Assembly: GCA_050944415.1 (NCBI GenBank)
Contig: JBMNRA010000054.1
Coordinates: forward strand, 1-18,579
From: Ruminococcus_G sp050944415
Lineage (GTDB): Bacteria > Bacillota > Clostridia > Lachnospirales > Lachnospiraceae
Length of the DNA: 18,579 nucleotides
Reading direction: 5' to 3'
Shown piece by piece: positions 6,427-14,288 of the stretch; the first letter of the stretch is position 1; each line of letters starts with the position of its first letter. A model generated the notes under the pieces. That model saw only the letters and a list, made by a program, of their open reading frames with translations, had not been told where the DNA came from and did not search any database. A program made the position numbers and the translations under genes.

Positions 6427-6849
6427 CTATCTGCATCTGTCGAGGTAATTTTGCAGAATCAGAACTGCAGCCAGTTCATCAATTTTCTCTTTGCGGTGTT
6501 CTCTGCGAACGCCTCCTTCCATCAGTACCCGCCCGGCTTCCACAGTGGTGAGCCGTTCATCCCACATAACAACATCCAGACCTGTACGTCTTTCCAGAAT
6601 TTCCTTAAACTCCAGCGACATGGCAGCCCTGTCTCCCAGCGTATTATTCATATTTTTGGGAAACCCAAGTACAATGCGTTCCACCTGATATTCCTCTATC
6701 AGCTCTTCGATGCGGGCCAGCGTTCTTCTCAGCTTGTTTTCAGACTTCCTCCAGATCGTTTCCACCGGCTGAGCCGTTATTCCCAGAGGATCACTGACCG
6801 CCACTCCTACCGTTCTGGAGCCGTAATCAAGCCCCATAAACCGCGTCAT
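6427..6849 (-). CDS. ruvX: Holliday junction resolvase-like RuvX/YqgF nuclease
   Basis: This is a RuvC-fold nuclease of the YqgF/RuvX family, linked to pre-16S rRNA 5'-end maturation and to Holliday-junction-like activity. The signature pieces are GLDYGSRTVGVAVSD with acidic D8, IVLGFPKNMNNT at about 59-70, WDERLTT at 96-102 with D97 and E98, and D124 in KIDELAAVLIL. The length (140 aa) is typical. ATG at 6849 is chosen; a GTG one codon upstream (6852) is equally placed relative to GGAAG. Either way the start overlaps the ireB stop, indicating coupling. The ireB-ruvX-DUF1292 order is conserved in Firmicutes. Confidence 0.93.
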   Translation of the reverse strand: MTRFMGLDYGSRTVGVAVSDPLGITAQPVETIWRKSENKLRRTLARIEELIEEYQVERIVLGFPKNMNNTLGDRAAMSLEFKEILERRTGLDVVMWDERLTTVEAGRVLMEGGVRREHRKEKIDELAAVLILQNYLDRCR

Positions 6850-7118
6850 CACTCATGCTTCCAGGACTTGTTCTGGATATATTCTTTCAGAAGTTCCTCC
6901 ACCAGTTCGTCCCGTTCCACTTTCATAATCATGCTTCTGGCTCCCTTATAACTGGTAATATAAGTAGGGTCACCGGACATAATATATCCCACGATCTGAT
7001 TTACAGGATTATAGCCCTTTTCCGCCATAGCATTATATACCAGATCCAGAACATCTTTCACCTGGATCTCCGGTTCGTTTTTCACTTTGAAATACTGTGT
7101 ATTACTGATATTTGTCAT
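6849..7118 (-). CDS. ireB: IreB family regulatory phosphoprotein
   Basis: The 89-aa protein matches the IreB/YrzL (DUF965) family: FKVKNEPEIQVKDVLDLVYNAMAEKGYNPVNQIVGYI is seen in two adjoining blocks, followed by SGDPTYITSYKGARSMI. In Enterococcus faecalis IreB is phosphorylated on threonines by the PASTA kinase IreK and affects cephalosporin resistance. No kinase gene lies in this window. The start is ATG at 7118; the ribosome binding site is weak (AAGGG about 12 nt upstream). It is the first gene of the operon, with a good sigma-A promoter 33-61 bases upstream of the start codon. In B. subtilis its homologue yrzL also precedes yrrK (ruvX). Confidence 0.9.
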   Translation of the reverse strand: MTNISNTQYFKVKNEPEIQVKDVLDLVYNAMAEKGYNPVNQIVGYIMSGDPTYITSYKGARSMIMKVERDELVEELLKEYIQNKSWKHE

Positions 7119-7150
7119 CTTTTCACGCCCTTAAATTTGATATCTATTCT

Positions 7151-7179
7151 ATTTTAATATAAATCAGCTGAAAATTCAA
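7151..7179 (-). promoter_or_regulatory. Sigma-A promoter of the ireB-trhP operon
   Basis: On the minus strand TTGAAT (7179 to 7174) and TAAAAT (7156 to 7151) are separated by exactly 17 nt. This matches the sigma-A consensus at 4/6 and 5/6 positions. It lies in the 75-bp gap between the mtaB stop and the ireB start. Confidence 0.75.
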
Positions 7180-7193
7180 TACTGTTCTGTTTT

Positions 7194-8504
7194 TCATATT
7201 CTCACGCCCATAATGACATCATTGGTTCCGATGGTTCGGGCCTGTACTCTCTGAAATTCATTGGAATGCTGCCCTGCGTCCCTGACAGCCACTTTCAGAT
7301 ACTGGGGGGTATGACCTATCCAGAAGGCTTCTTCTCCAATCATTACCTTTTCTTCCAGGAGGATTTCCAGCGTCCTGCCCAGATATTTTTCCAGATATTC
7401 CCTCTTCTTTCTTTCACCCATGGCAATCATCCTGGTGCTTCGTTCACTTTTGACCTGTTCATCCACCTGCCCGTCCATAACGGCAGCTTTTGTACCCTGT
7501 CTTCTGGAATATTTAAAAACATGAATTTCGTAAAAATCCATCTCTTCCACAAAACGGTACGATTTTTCAAATTCTTCTTCCGTCTCTCCCGGAAAGCCTG
7601 TAATTACATCCGTAGTCAGCGCAGGATTTTCATAATATTTGCGGAGAATACGGCACTTTTCCCGGTATTGATCTGCACGATAACGCCGATTCATTCTCTT
7701 CAGCGTTTCATCGCATCCGCTTTGCAGAGACAGATGAAAATGAGGACATATTTTAGGCAGCTCTGCCATCCTTGCAGCAAATTCTTCCGTGATAATGCCC
7801 GGCTCCAGAGAGCCCAGACGTATCCTCTCGATTCCTTCTATCTGATGAACAGATTCCAGAAGTGTTCCAAGATTGTCCTCTTCCAGATCAATGCCATATG
7901 AACTCAAGTGAATCCCTGTCAGCACCACCTCCCGGCATCCCGCTTCCGAAAGTCTCTTCACTTCCTCCAGAACATCCTCCTTTTTCCGGCTTCGCACCCT
8001 GCCCCTGGCAAAGGGAATGATACAGTAAGTGCAGAACTGATTGCATCCGTCCTGTACCTTTATATACGCCCGCGTATGTTCTGTTGTGCGGGAGACTGTC
8101 ATCTCCTCATATTCTTTTGTATGATTGATATCAATGATATTATTACTTTTCCTGCTGTCTTTTTCATATTTTTTCAGGATCTCAATCAGATCCTTCTTTT
8201 TATTATTGCCAATAATAATATCAATTCCATCATCTTCTTCCAGTTTTTTTGTCCCCGCCTGGGCATAGCATCCCGCTGCCACCACCAGAGCACGAGGATT
8301 CATCTTCCTGGCCCGGTGAAGCATCTGTCTGGATTTGCGGTCGGCAATATTGGTCACCGTACATGTATTGATAATATAAACATCTGCCCCGGGTGCAAAA
8401 TCCACAATTTCATATCCGTTTTCTTCCAGCATCTGGTGCATCGCCTCTGTCTCATAGGCATTTACTTTGCAGCCCAGATTGTGCAGCGCAACTTTTATAC
8501 CCAT
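7194..8504 (-). CDS. mtaB: tRNA (N6-threonylcarbamoyladenosine(37)-C2)-methylthiotransferase MtaB
   Basis: This radical-SAM methylthiotransferase converts t6A37 to ms2t6A in tRNAs that read ANN codons. Its N-terminal UPF0004 domain has three cysteines for one [4Fe-4S] cluster (C12 in NLGCKVN, C48 in NTCTVTN, C79 in AAGCYAQ). The radical-SAM core has CxxxCxxC at C154, C158 and C161 (DGCNQFCTYC). A TRAM-like RNA-binding domain fills about residues 370-436. Its similarity pattern is MtaB/YqeV rather than MiaB (NLGCKVNAYE, short C-terminus). ATG at 8504 follows AAGGAG by 6 nt; a longer in-frame reading (to 8765) runs through the promoter of the divergent HPr-like gene and is rejected. In B. subtilis yqeV follows rsmE directly in the hrcA operon, whereas here four genes and one inverted gene intervene. 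No clear promoter of its own was found. Confidence 0.93.
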   Translation of the reverse strand: MGIKVALHNLGCKVNAYETEAMHQMLEENGYEIVDFAPGADVYIINTCTVTNIADRKSRQMLHRARKMNPRALVVAAGCYAQAGTKKLEEDDGIDIIIGNNKKKDLIEILKKYEKDSRKSNNIIDINHTKEYEEMTVSRTTEHTRAYIKVQDGCNQFCTYCIIPFARGRVRSRKKEDVLEEVKRLSEAGCREVVLTGIHLSSYGIDLEEDNLGTLLESVHQIEGIERIRLGSLEPGIITEEFAARMAELPKICPHFHLSLQSGCDETLKRMNRRYRADQYREKCRILRKYYENPALTTDVITGFPGETEEEFEKSYRFVEEMDFYEIHVFKYSRRQGTKAAVMDGQVDEQVKSERSTRMIAMGERKKREYLEKYLGRTLEILLEEKVMIGEEAFWIGHTPQYLKVAVRDAGQHSNEFQRVQARTIGTNDVIMGVRI

Positions 8505-8538
8505 CGTTCTCTCCTTTTCTTTTTCCCCCTGTTTTCTC

Positions 8539-8567
8539 TTGACTTTCCCCCTCACAGACGGTAAGAT
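8539..8567 (+). promoter_or_regulatory. Sigma-A promoter of the HPr-like gene
   Basis: TTGACT (8539-8544) and TAAGAT (8562-8567) are separated by 17 nt, matching the consensus at 5/6 and 4/6. A start site near 8574 would leave a leader of about 30 nt carrying GGGAGG. Confidence 0.75.
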
Positions 8568-8604
8568 ATTCATATCATGAAAATCAATCAGGGAGGTTAG
8601 TATC

Positions 8605-8838
8605 ATGAAAAAAGTAAAAATATCTTTAAATTCCATCGATAAAGTGAAATCCTTTGTGAATGAACTGTCCAAATTTGATTTTGACTTCGATCTGGTATCC
8701 GGACGATACGTTATCGATGCAAAATCTATTATGGGAATTTTCAGTCTGGATCTCGCCAAACCCATCGACCTGAATATTCATGCCGAGGGAGCTGCTTTGG
8801 ATGAAGTTCTGGAAAGCTTAAAACCCTATATTATTTAA
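8605..8838 (+). CDS. HPr-fold protein lacking the phosphoryl-acceptor histidine
   Basis: The protein (77 aa) has the size and pattern of HPr of the phosphotransferase system: SKFDFDFDLVSGRYVIDAKSIMGIFSLDL corresponds (in two blocks) to the HPr segment around Ser46, and the C-terminal helix is GAALDEVLESLKPYI. Ser41 aligns with the regulatory Ser46. The active-site loop (GxHARPA in HPr) is replaced by NSIDKVKSF, and the residue aligned with His15 is Ser10, so it cannot carry phosphate in the usual way. The only histidine is H59. This resembles Crh of Bacillus, which also lacks His15 and works only through Ser46 as a CcpA cofactor; the comparison is by logic, not proof of orthology. It is a single-gene unit with its own promoter, a GGGAGG 8 nt before the ATG and a terminator. 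Confidence 0.8.
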   Translation: MKKVKISLNSIDKVKSFVNELSKFDFDFDLVSGRYVIDAKSIMGIFSLDLAKPIDLNIHAEGAALDEVLESLKPYII

Positions 8839-8852
8839 ACAGGAGAGTCAGC

Positions 8853-8886
8853 AAAGGCTTCGCGTTTCGCAAAGCCTTTTTCTTTT
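8853..8886 (+). terminator. Intrinsic terminator of the HPr-like gene
   Basis: AAAGGCTTCGCG (8853-8864), a TTT loop and CGCAAAGCCTTT (8868-8879) form a 12-position stem with one mismatch. A T-rich run to 8886 follows. On the minus strand, after thiI, the same hairpin lacks a good T-run, so it may only weakly stop thiI transcripts. Confidence 0.85.
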
Positions 8887-8893
8887 GTCCTTT

Positions 8894-10072
8894 TTATGAA
8901 ACCATAATTACCTCTGCCTGGTCCACTGCGGTCTCCAGCATCTTATCTATTTTCTCCTGCAGTTTCAGTTCTGATCTCCTGATAATCTTCAGATTCGGTT
9001 TTGTCACCGGATGTTTTGCTACAAAAATCGTACAGCAGTCTTCATAAGGTTGTATGGAAGTTTCATAGGTATCGATCTTCTGGGCTACATCCACAATTTC
9101 CTGTTTATCAAAACCGATTACCGGTCGGAATACCGGCATGGTACATACCTCATTGGTAACCGCCAGACTCTGTATGGTCTGACTGGCCACCTGTCCGATG
9201 CTTTCTCCGGTTATCAGCCCCAGACATCCCGTTTTCTTTCCAAGCTGTTCCGCGATTTTCATCATATAGCGGCGCATAATAATTGTCAGCTCTTCATGGG
9301 GACATTGATCATAAATATAAAGCTGTATCTCTGTAAAATTAACGATATGAAGCCGGATAGGGCCGCTGTATCTGGATACCAGCCGGGCCAGATCCACCAC
9401 CTTCTGTTTTGCTCTGTCACTGGTGTATGGCGGCGCGTGAAAGTAGACTGCCTCGATCTGCACGCCCCTTTTAGCTATCATATAGCCGGCCACCGGACTG
9501 TCAATGCCTCCGGAAAGCAAAAGCATGGCTTTCCCATTAGTACCCACAGGCATTCCTCCGGGACCCGGAATGATTTCTGAATAAATGTATATTTTCGTAC
9601 GAATTTCCACATTCAGCATCACGTCCGGATGATGGACATCCACACTCAGCTCGGGCATAACATCCAGAATCCGTCCGCCCAGTTCACTGGCTGTCTCCAT
9701 GGAGCTGATAGGATAACTTTTCTTTGCCCGGCGTACATTTACCTTAAAAGTCTTATGGCTGCCCGAATATCTCTCTTTCATAAAAGCAGTTACATCCTGT
9801 GCCAGCCTCTCAAACCCTTCATCTTCCACGATGACCACAGGGCAGATCCCGGCGATCCCGAATACTCTCTTCAGCGCATCCACCGCATCATCAGAATCAA
9901 ACTCCGTCAGAGGAATGACATAAATCCGTCCCTGTTCCTTTGTCACCTCAAATTCACCTTCCGTTTTTTTCAGGGCAAAACGAATCTGTTTCATCAAAGC
10001 ATCTTCAAACACATATCTGTTTTTGCCTTTGATGCCGATCTCCGCGTACTTTATTAAAAATGCTGTTTTCAT
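8894..10072 (-). CDS. thiI: tRNA uracil 4-sulfurtransferase ThiI (without rhodanese domain)
   Basis: ThiI makes 4-thiouridine at position 8 of tRNA, adenylating the uridine and receiving sulfur from a cysteine desulfurase; in some bacteria it also serves thiamine thiazole synthesis. An N-terminal ferredoxin-like and THUMP region covers about residues 1-165. The PP-loop ATP motif is SGGIDSP at 187-193, and EDCCTIFVAKHP lies at 344-355. The protein ends at 392 aa, so the C-terminal rhodanese domain of E. coli ThiI is absent, as in Bacillus and archaeal forms. ATG at 10072 has AAGGAG 5 nt upstream; a longer reading to 10105 overlaps the preceding gene and is unlikely. It lies 25 nt after the desulfurase gene, the probable sulfur donor. 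Confidence 0.94.
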   Translation of the reverse strand: MKTAFLIKYAEIGIKGKNRYVFEDALMKQIRFALKKTEGEFEVTKEQGRIYVIPLTEFDSDDAVDALKRVFGIAGICPVVIVEDEGFERLAQDVTAFMKERYSGSHKTFKVNVRRAKKSYPISSMETASELGGRILDVMPELSVDVHHPDVMLNVEIRTKIYIYSEIIPGPGGMPVGTNGKAMLLLSGGIDSPVAGYMIAKRGVQIEAVYFHAPPYTSDRAKQKVVDLARLVSRYSGPIRLHIVNFTEIQLYIYDQCPHEELTIIMRRYMMKIAEQLGKKTGCLGLITGESIGQVASQTIQSLAVTNEVCTMPVFRPVIGFDKQEIVDVAQKIDTYETSIQPYEDCCTIFVAKHPVTKPNLKIIRRSELKLQEKIDKMLETAVDQAEVIMVS

Positions 10073-10097
10073 CTTCTCTCCTTTCCTCCTGCCGGCT

Positions 10098-11252
10098 TCA
10101 GGCACGGGTATATCTGCGCAGCATAGGCAGCAGTTCTTTTAATACTCCCAGCGTATAACGGATTTCCTCCCCTGTGTTTTCCTCAGAAAAGCTGAATCTT
10201 ACCGCCGATTCCATCTCTCCCGCGCCGGCACCAAGAGCCGTCAGGGTAGGGCTTTTGCTCCTTTTATGTGTGGAACAGGCAGATCCTGCTGACACATAGA
10301 TTCCGCGGTCTTCCAGCGCATGCAGCAGCACTTCACTTCTCACTCCCACAAAGGAAGCATTAACAATGTGAGGCGCTCCCCCTTTTCCCTCGGATCCATG
10401 GATAACCACCTGATCCATTTCTTTTAAGCCCGCTGTCAGCATCTCTTTCAGCTGATACAGATGCTCTCTTTTTTCTTCCAGATTTTCATAAGCCATTTTG
10501 GCCGCCAGCCCCAGTCCGGCCACTCCGGGCACATTATCCGTTCCCGAACGCATACCTCCCTGCTGACCGCCGCCCCATATAAGCGGAGAAATTTTTACTT
10601 TTTTATTAATATATAAAAATCCCACTCCCTTAGGTCCATGGAGCTTGTGACCACTGACAGACAGAAGATCAATCCCTGTCTTTTCCGGATAAATCCGATA
10701 TTTTCCATAAGCCTGTATGGCATCCACGTGATAAACAATATCCGGATGCTCCTTTTTCAGCCACTTCCCGATTTCTTCTACAGGCTCTATGGTTCCGATT
10801 TCATTATTCACATACATAGTTGATATCAGAATCGTATCAGATCGAACAGCATTTTTCAAATCATCCAGAGATATCTTTCCCTCTCCATCCACAGGAAGAC
10901 TGGTCACTTCAAACCCCTGCTGTTCCAGCCAGGATGCCGGCGCTGATACAGCTGGATGTTCCACATCCGTAATAATCAGATGTTTTCCTTTCCTTTTATT
11001 AGCTACAGCTGTTCCAATCAAAGCCCAGTTATTGGACTCTGTTCCGCCGGATGTAAAAAAAATCTCTTTTTCAGAAACTTTCAGCGTGGCACCAATCCTA
11101 GCAGCCGCTTCTTTCATATACTGTTCCGCCTCCACCCCTTTCCGGTGCATGGAGGAGGGATTTCCGTAGTCTTCACTCATAATTTTCAGTACCAGATCAC
11201 ATACCTGCCGGCTGCATCTGGTAGTAGCTGAATTATCCAGATAAACTTCCAT
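10098..11252 (-). CDS. Cysteine desulfurase (NifS/IscS family), probable sulfur donor for ThiI
   Basis: This is a PLP-dependent class V aminotransferase-fold enzyme that takes sulfur from cysteine as a persulfide. The N-terminus is YLDNSATTR, and His99 (DVEHPAV) is at the position that stacks on PLP. D177 is in HVDAIQAYGK, the PLP lysine is K203 (SGHKLHGPKG), and the catalytic Cys326 lies in SAGSACST. The length (384 aa) is normal. ATG at 11252 has GGAGG upstream with suitable spacing and starts 4 nt after the rsmE stop. No IscU/NifU-type scaffold gene is nearby, and thiI follows by 25 nt. It is therefore most like B. subtilis NifZ, which is dedicated to s4U synthesis, though wider use in iron-sulfur assembly cannot be excluded. 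Confidence 0.92.
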   Translation of the reverse strand: MEVYLDNSATTRCSRQVCDLVLKIMSEDYGNPSSMHRKGVEAEQYMKEAAARIGATLKVSEKEIFFTSGGTESNNWALIGTAVANKRKGKHLIITDVEHPAVSAPASWLEQQGFEVTSLPVDGEGKISLDDLKNAVRSDTILISTMYVNNEIGTIEPVEEIGKWLKKEHPDIVYHVDAIQAYGKYRIYPEKTGIDLLSVSGHKLHGPKGVGFLYINKKVKISPLIWGGGQQGGMRSGTDNVPGVAGLGLAAKMAYENLEEKREHLYQLKEMLTAGLKEMDQVVIHGSEGKGGAPHIVNASFVGVRSEVLLHALEDRGIYVSAGSACSTHKRSKSPTLTALGAGAGEMESAVRFSFSEENTGEEIRYTLGVLKELLPMLRRYTRA

Positions 11253-11256
11253 TTCC

Positions 11257-12000
11257 TTACTCCTCCCGTTCCAGCTGAAACATCAAAATTGACAGCATCG
11301 TCATCCCGGCTGTCTCCGTCCGTAAAATCCGTTTCCCCAGGGTGAGAAAAGAAGCGCCGGTCTCCTCTGCCATCCGGACTTCTTCCGGTGCAAATCCGCC
11401 TTCCGGTCCAATAAAAACGCCGACAGACTGCCCTGGACAGATACTATTTAAAATTCTCCTTGTTTCTCTCATATCTCTGGCCATCTCATAGGGCATCAGC
11501 AGCACGTCGCATTCTTTCCCCTTCTGAAGAGCTTCTGCAAAGGACAATATTGGCGCTACTTCTGGTACAATCATTCGCTTCGCCTGTTTAGCAGCACTCT
11601 CTGAAATCGCATTCCAGCGTTTCAAACGGGCAGCTTCTTTTTTGTCGTCCAGTTTTACCACACAACGCTTCATGGCCACCGGTATAATTTCCCAAGCACC
11701 CAGTTCCACTGCTTTCTGTATAATCAAATCCATTTTGTCTGCTTTTGGCAGTCCCTGAAACAGATAAATTTTCGACGGCAGTTCCAGATCAGTCTCCTGT
11801 ACATACCGAAGTTCAGCCACAACCTCATTCTCTCTGTATTCCAGAACAGCACATCTGTATTCCAGACGGTCTCCCGTACTGACACACATTTCCTCTCCCG
11901 GCTTCATCCGCAGCACATTCCGAATATGATTTACGTCATTTCCCCGGATATACACCAGGTTATTCTCTATCTGATTTTTATCCACAAAAAAACGATACAT
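11257..12000 (-). CDS. rsmE: 16S rRNA (uracil(1498)-N3)-methyltransferase RsmE
   Basis: This SPOUT-fold methyltransferase methylates N3 of U1498 in 16S rRNA on assembled 30S subunits. An N-terminal PUA-like part covers about residues 1-70 (HIRNVLRMKPGEE at 25-37). The knotted SAM domain has KADKMDLIIQKAVELG at 87-101, RWNAISESAAKQAKR at 128-142, IGPEGGF at 197-203 and the closing LGKRILRTETA at 221-231. The length is 247 aa. ATG at 12000 follows AGGAG by 5 nt; a longer reading to 12036 overlaps prmA and lacks that site. The prmA-rsmE pair is the conserved tail of the hrcA operon in B. subtilis (yqeT-yqeU). Confidence 0.94.
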   Translation of the reverse strand: MYRFFVDKNQIENNLVYIRGNDVNHIRNVLRMKPGEEMCVSTGDRLEYRCAVLEYRENEVVAELRYVQETDLELPSKIYLFQGLPKADKMDLIIQKAVELGAWEIIPVAMKRCVVKLDDKKEAARLKRWNAISESAAKQAKRMIVPEVAPILSFAEALQKGKECDVLLMPYEMARDMRETRRILNSICPGQSVGVFIGPEGGFAPEEVRMAEETGASFLTLGKRILRTETAGMTMLSILMFQLEREE

Positions 12001-12002
12001 AT

Positions 12003-12959
12003 CTACTCCTGCTTGCGGGCTGTCACCGACACCCATTCGCCCTGATAAGTCACTTCCACTATCTGAAGTCCCGCCGCTTCTACAGCAGCAGCAACCACTT
12101 TTTCTTTTTCTGCCAGAATTCCCGATGTTATATAATAACCTCCTGGCTTCATCTGCTTTACAATAACCGGTGTCAGCGGCAGCAATACTTCGGCCAGTAT
12201 ATTAGCCACCACAATATCATATTTCTCATACCCTGCCGCATCCTGGATTCGAGGATCATCTATAATATTTCCAATTATCATAGTAAAATCATCGGGAGCA
12301 ATCCCATTGGCAACCTTATTCTCTTCCACTGCCGTCACCGCACAGACATCCAGATCCGTACCGAAAGCATGACGCGCTCCCAGTTTTAACGCCACAATGG
12401 AAAGAATTCCGCTGCCGCACCCCACATCCAGAAGTTCTGTCTTTGGCGTCACATATTTTTTCAGCTGCCGGATACATAACTGCGTGGTCTCATGCATACC
12501 CGTTCCAAAAGCCGTCCCCGGATCAATATGAATAATCATCTTATCCTGATCTTCCGGCTTTACTTCTTCCCAGGAAGGAATGATCAGAATATCATCTACG
12601 TAAAACTGCTTAAAATATTCTTTCCAGTTATTGATCCAATCCTTATCCTCCGTCTGAGATTCCACAATCACTGCCTCGCCAATATCCATATAAGATTTCA
12701 GTTCTTCCAGCGCACTTTTTACATCTCCCAGAACCTTTTCCTTATCCTCGTCTTCTTCCAGATAGAAATTCAGATACGCAACTCCGTCATCTTCCGGCAT
12801 GTCCGGAAGGATATCCACAAACATCTGCTGTTTGTCCGATTCAGACAGAGGCACATGGTCCTCAATTTCCACTCCCTGGATTCCCACATCCGCCAGAGCC
12901 GCAATCACAATATCTTCTGCTTCCGCTTTTGTTTTTAATGTAAATTTATTCCACTTCAT
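12003..12959 (-). CDS. prmA: Ribosomal protein L11 methyltransferase PrmA
   Basis: PrmA trimethylates amino groups of ribosomal protein L11. The substrate-recognition N-terminal domain is about residues 1-100, followed by DPGTAFGTGMHETT at 146-159. The SAM motif is LLDVGCGSGILSI at 176-188, and the catalytic-loop segment is VVANILAEVLL at 250-260. The length (318 aa) is normal. ATG at 12959 has GGAGG 7 nt upstream. It comes after the dnaJ terminator and has its own promoter candidate at 12987-13015, so it starts a prmA-rsmE-desulfurase-thiI unit that can be expressed outside heat shock. Confidence 0.95.
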   Translation of the reverse strand: MKWNKFTLKTKAEAEDIVIAALADVGIQGVEIEDHVPLSESDKQQMFVDILPDMPEDDGVAYLNFYLEEDEDKEKVLGDVKSALEELKSYMDIGEAVIVESQTEDKDWINNWKEYFKQFYVDDILIIPSWEEVKPEDQDKMIIHIDPGTAFGTGMHETTQLCIRQLKKYVTPKTELLDVGCGSGILSIVALKLGARHAFGTDLDVCAVTAVEENKVANGIAPDDFTMIIGNIIDDPRIQDAAGYEKYDIVVANILAEVLLPLTPVIVKQMKPGGYYITSGILAEKEKVVAAAVEAAGLQIVEVTYQGEWVSVTARKQE

Positions 12960-12986
12960 GACAATCCTCCGTAACAGTTCCTACCT

Positions 12987-13015
12987 ATCATACACGAAAA
13001 CGGAGAAAACCACAA
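12987..13015 (-). promoter_or_regulatory. Candidate sigma-A promoter of the prmA-thiI unit
   Basis: On the minus strand TTGTGG (13015 to 13010) and TATGAT (12992 to 12987) are 17 nt apart. The -10 matches 5/6; the -35 matches only its TTG. It lies between the dnaJ terminator and the prmA start, which adds support. Confidence 0.55.
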
Positions 13016-13019
13016 TAGG

Positions 13020-13051
13020 AAAAGGCCCGCTGCAGTAAACTGCATCGGGTC
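13020..13051 (-). terminator. Intrinsic terminator after dnaJ
   Basis: On the minus strand GACCCGATGCAG (13051 to 13040), loop TTTA and CTGCAGCGGGCC (13035 to 13024) pair with two mismatches. A T4 run (13023 to 13020) follows. It lies 6 bases past the dnaJ stop codon. The T-run is short, so some read-through into prmA is possible. Confidence 0.75.
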
Positions 13052-13056
13052 TTTCT

Positions 13057-14256
13057 CTATTCTTCAAAAGTTTCTTTTAATTTATCCATAAAACTTTTTT
13101 TCTTTTCGCCGCGTTTTTCATTCTTCTTTTCACCGGTTTTTCCTTCCGGTGCCGGTCTGTTTCCACAGGCTGCATCAAAAGCCCGGAGAGCCTCTTTCGC
13201 CTCCTCGTTCAGCTTCGTCGGAACCTGAACCACCAGGGTTACATAATGATCACCCCGTACATTCTTGTTTCTGAGAGAGGGCACACCTTTTCCTTTCAGC
13301 CGGATCTTAGTATCTGTCTGAGTTCCCGGTTTTACCGTATACATCACGTCACCGTCCACAGTGCTGATCCGCACATCGCCGCCCAAAGCCGCCTGAGCAT
13401 AGGTAATAGGTGCCGTGGAAAAAATATTCAGATCCTGACGCTGGAATATAGGATGACGAGCCACCTGAACCTCCACCAGCAGATCTCCTCTTGGACCGCC
13501 GTTTCTGCCAGGCTCGCCTTTATCTCTGATTCGGATGCTCTGACCATCATCAATACCCGCTGGAACCGACACTTTAATTTTCTTTGGAACAGTCACATAT
13601 CCTGTCCCCCGGCATGAAGTACATTTATCCTTAATTACTTTGCCGGAACCGTTACATTCCGGACAAGTCTGCACATTGCGCACCATACCGAACAGAGACT
13701 GCTGCGTATAGACGATCTGACCCTCACCGTTGCACTTTGGACATGTTTCCGGCTGCGTGCCAGGCTTTGCGCCCGTTCCATTACAGGTAGTACATGTCTC
13801 TTTCAGCTTGATTTCCAGTTCTTTTTCACATCCGAAAACGGCCTCAAGAAAGCTGATATGAATAACCGCCCGCAGACTTGCTCCCTTCATAGGCCCGTTA
13901 TTGGCCCTTCGTCTGGATGCACCGCCCCCAAACAGGTCTCCGAAAATATCGCCGAAAATATCGCCCATATCCTGTCCGCTGAAATCAAAACCGCCGAATC
14001 CGCCAAATCCGCTTCCTCCGGCTCCGCCTTCAAAGGCTGCATGGCCGAACTGATCATACTGTTTCCGTTTTTCCGGATCGCTCAACACACCATAGGCTTC
14101 TGTCGCTTCTTTAAATTTCTTTTCGGCATCCGCATCACCAGGATTCATATCCGGATGATATTTTTTTGCCAGCTTTCGATAGGCTTTCTTCAGCGTGGCA
14201 TCATCCGCTCCCCGGTCCACACCCAGAACTTCATAGTAATCTCGCTTTTCTGCCAT
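13057..14256 (-). CDS. dnaJ: Chaperone protein DnaJ (type I Hsp40)
   Basis: DnaJ stimulates DnaK ATPase and delivers unfolded clients. The J domain (residues 1-70) has HPD at 34-36. A Gly/Phe-rich linker follows (about 76-112), and then four zinc-binding CxxCxGxG repeats at C155-C158, C172-C175, C198-C201 and C212-C215. The C-terminal substrate-binding domains end in a lysine- and glutamate-rich tail (about 370-399). ATG at 14256 has AAGGTG 6 nt upstream; a GTG three codons earlier (14265) is possible but badly spaced. The length is 399 aa. A long hairpin separates it from dnaK, and a terminator follows directly. Confidence 0.97.
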   Translation of the reverse strand: MAEKRDYYEVLGVDRGADDATLKKAYRKLAKKYHPDMNPGDADAEKKFKEATEAYGVLSDPEKRKQYDQFGHAAFEGGAGGSGFGGFGGFDFSGQDMGDIFGDIFGDLFGGGASRRRANNGPMKGASLRAVIHISFLEAVFGCEKELEIKLKETCTTCNGTGAKPGTQPETCPKCNGEGQIVYTQQSLFGMVRNVQTCPECNGSGKVIKDKCTSCRGTGYVTVPKKIKVSVPAGIDDGQSIRIRDKGEPGRNGGPRGDLLVEVQVARHPIFQRQDLNIFSTAPITYAQAALGGDVRISTVDGDVMYTVKPGTQTDTKIRLKGKGVPSLRNKNVRGDHYVTLVVQVPTKLNEEAKEALRAFDAACGNRPAPEGKTGEKKNEKRGEKKKSFMDKLKETFEE

Positions 14257-14288
14257 GATGTTCACCTTTCATTCTTCCAAAATCATAA

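Noticed and set aside
8505..8604. Own promoter for mtaB on the minus strand
   Set aside because: A TTGATT-like hexamer is present but no acceptable -10 lies at the right spacing.
8505..8765. N-terminal extension of MtaB by 87 residues
   Set aside because: It runs through the promoter and start of the divergent HPr-like gene and lacks similarity. The ATG at 8504 has an ideal ribosome binding site and the family N-terminus.
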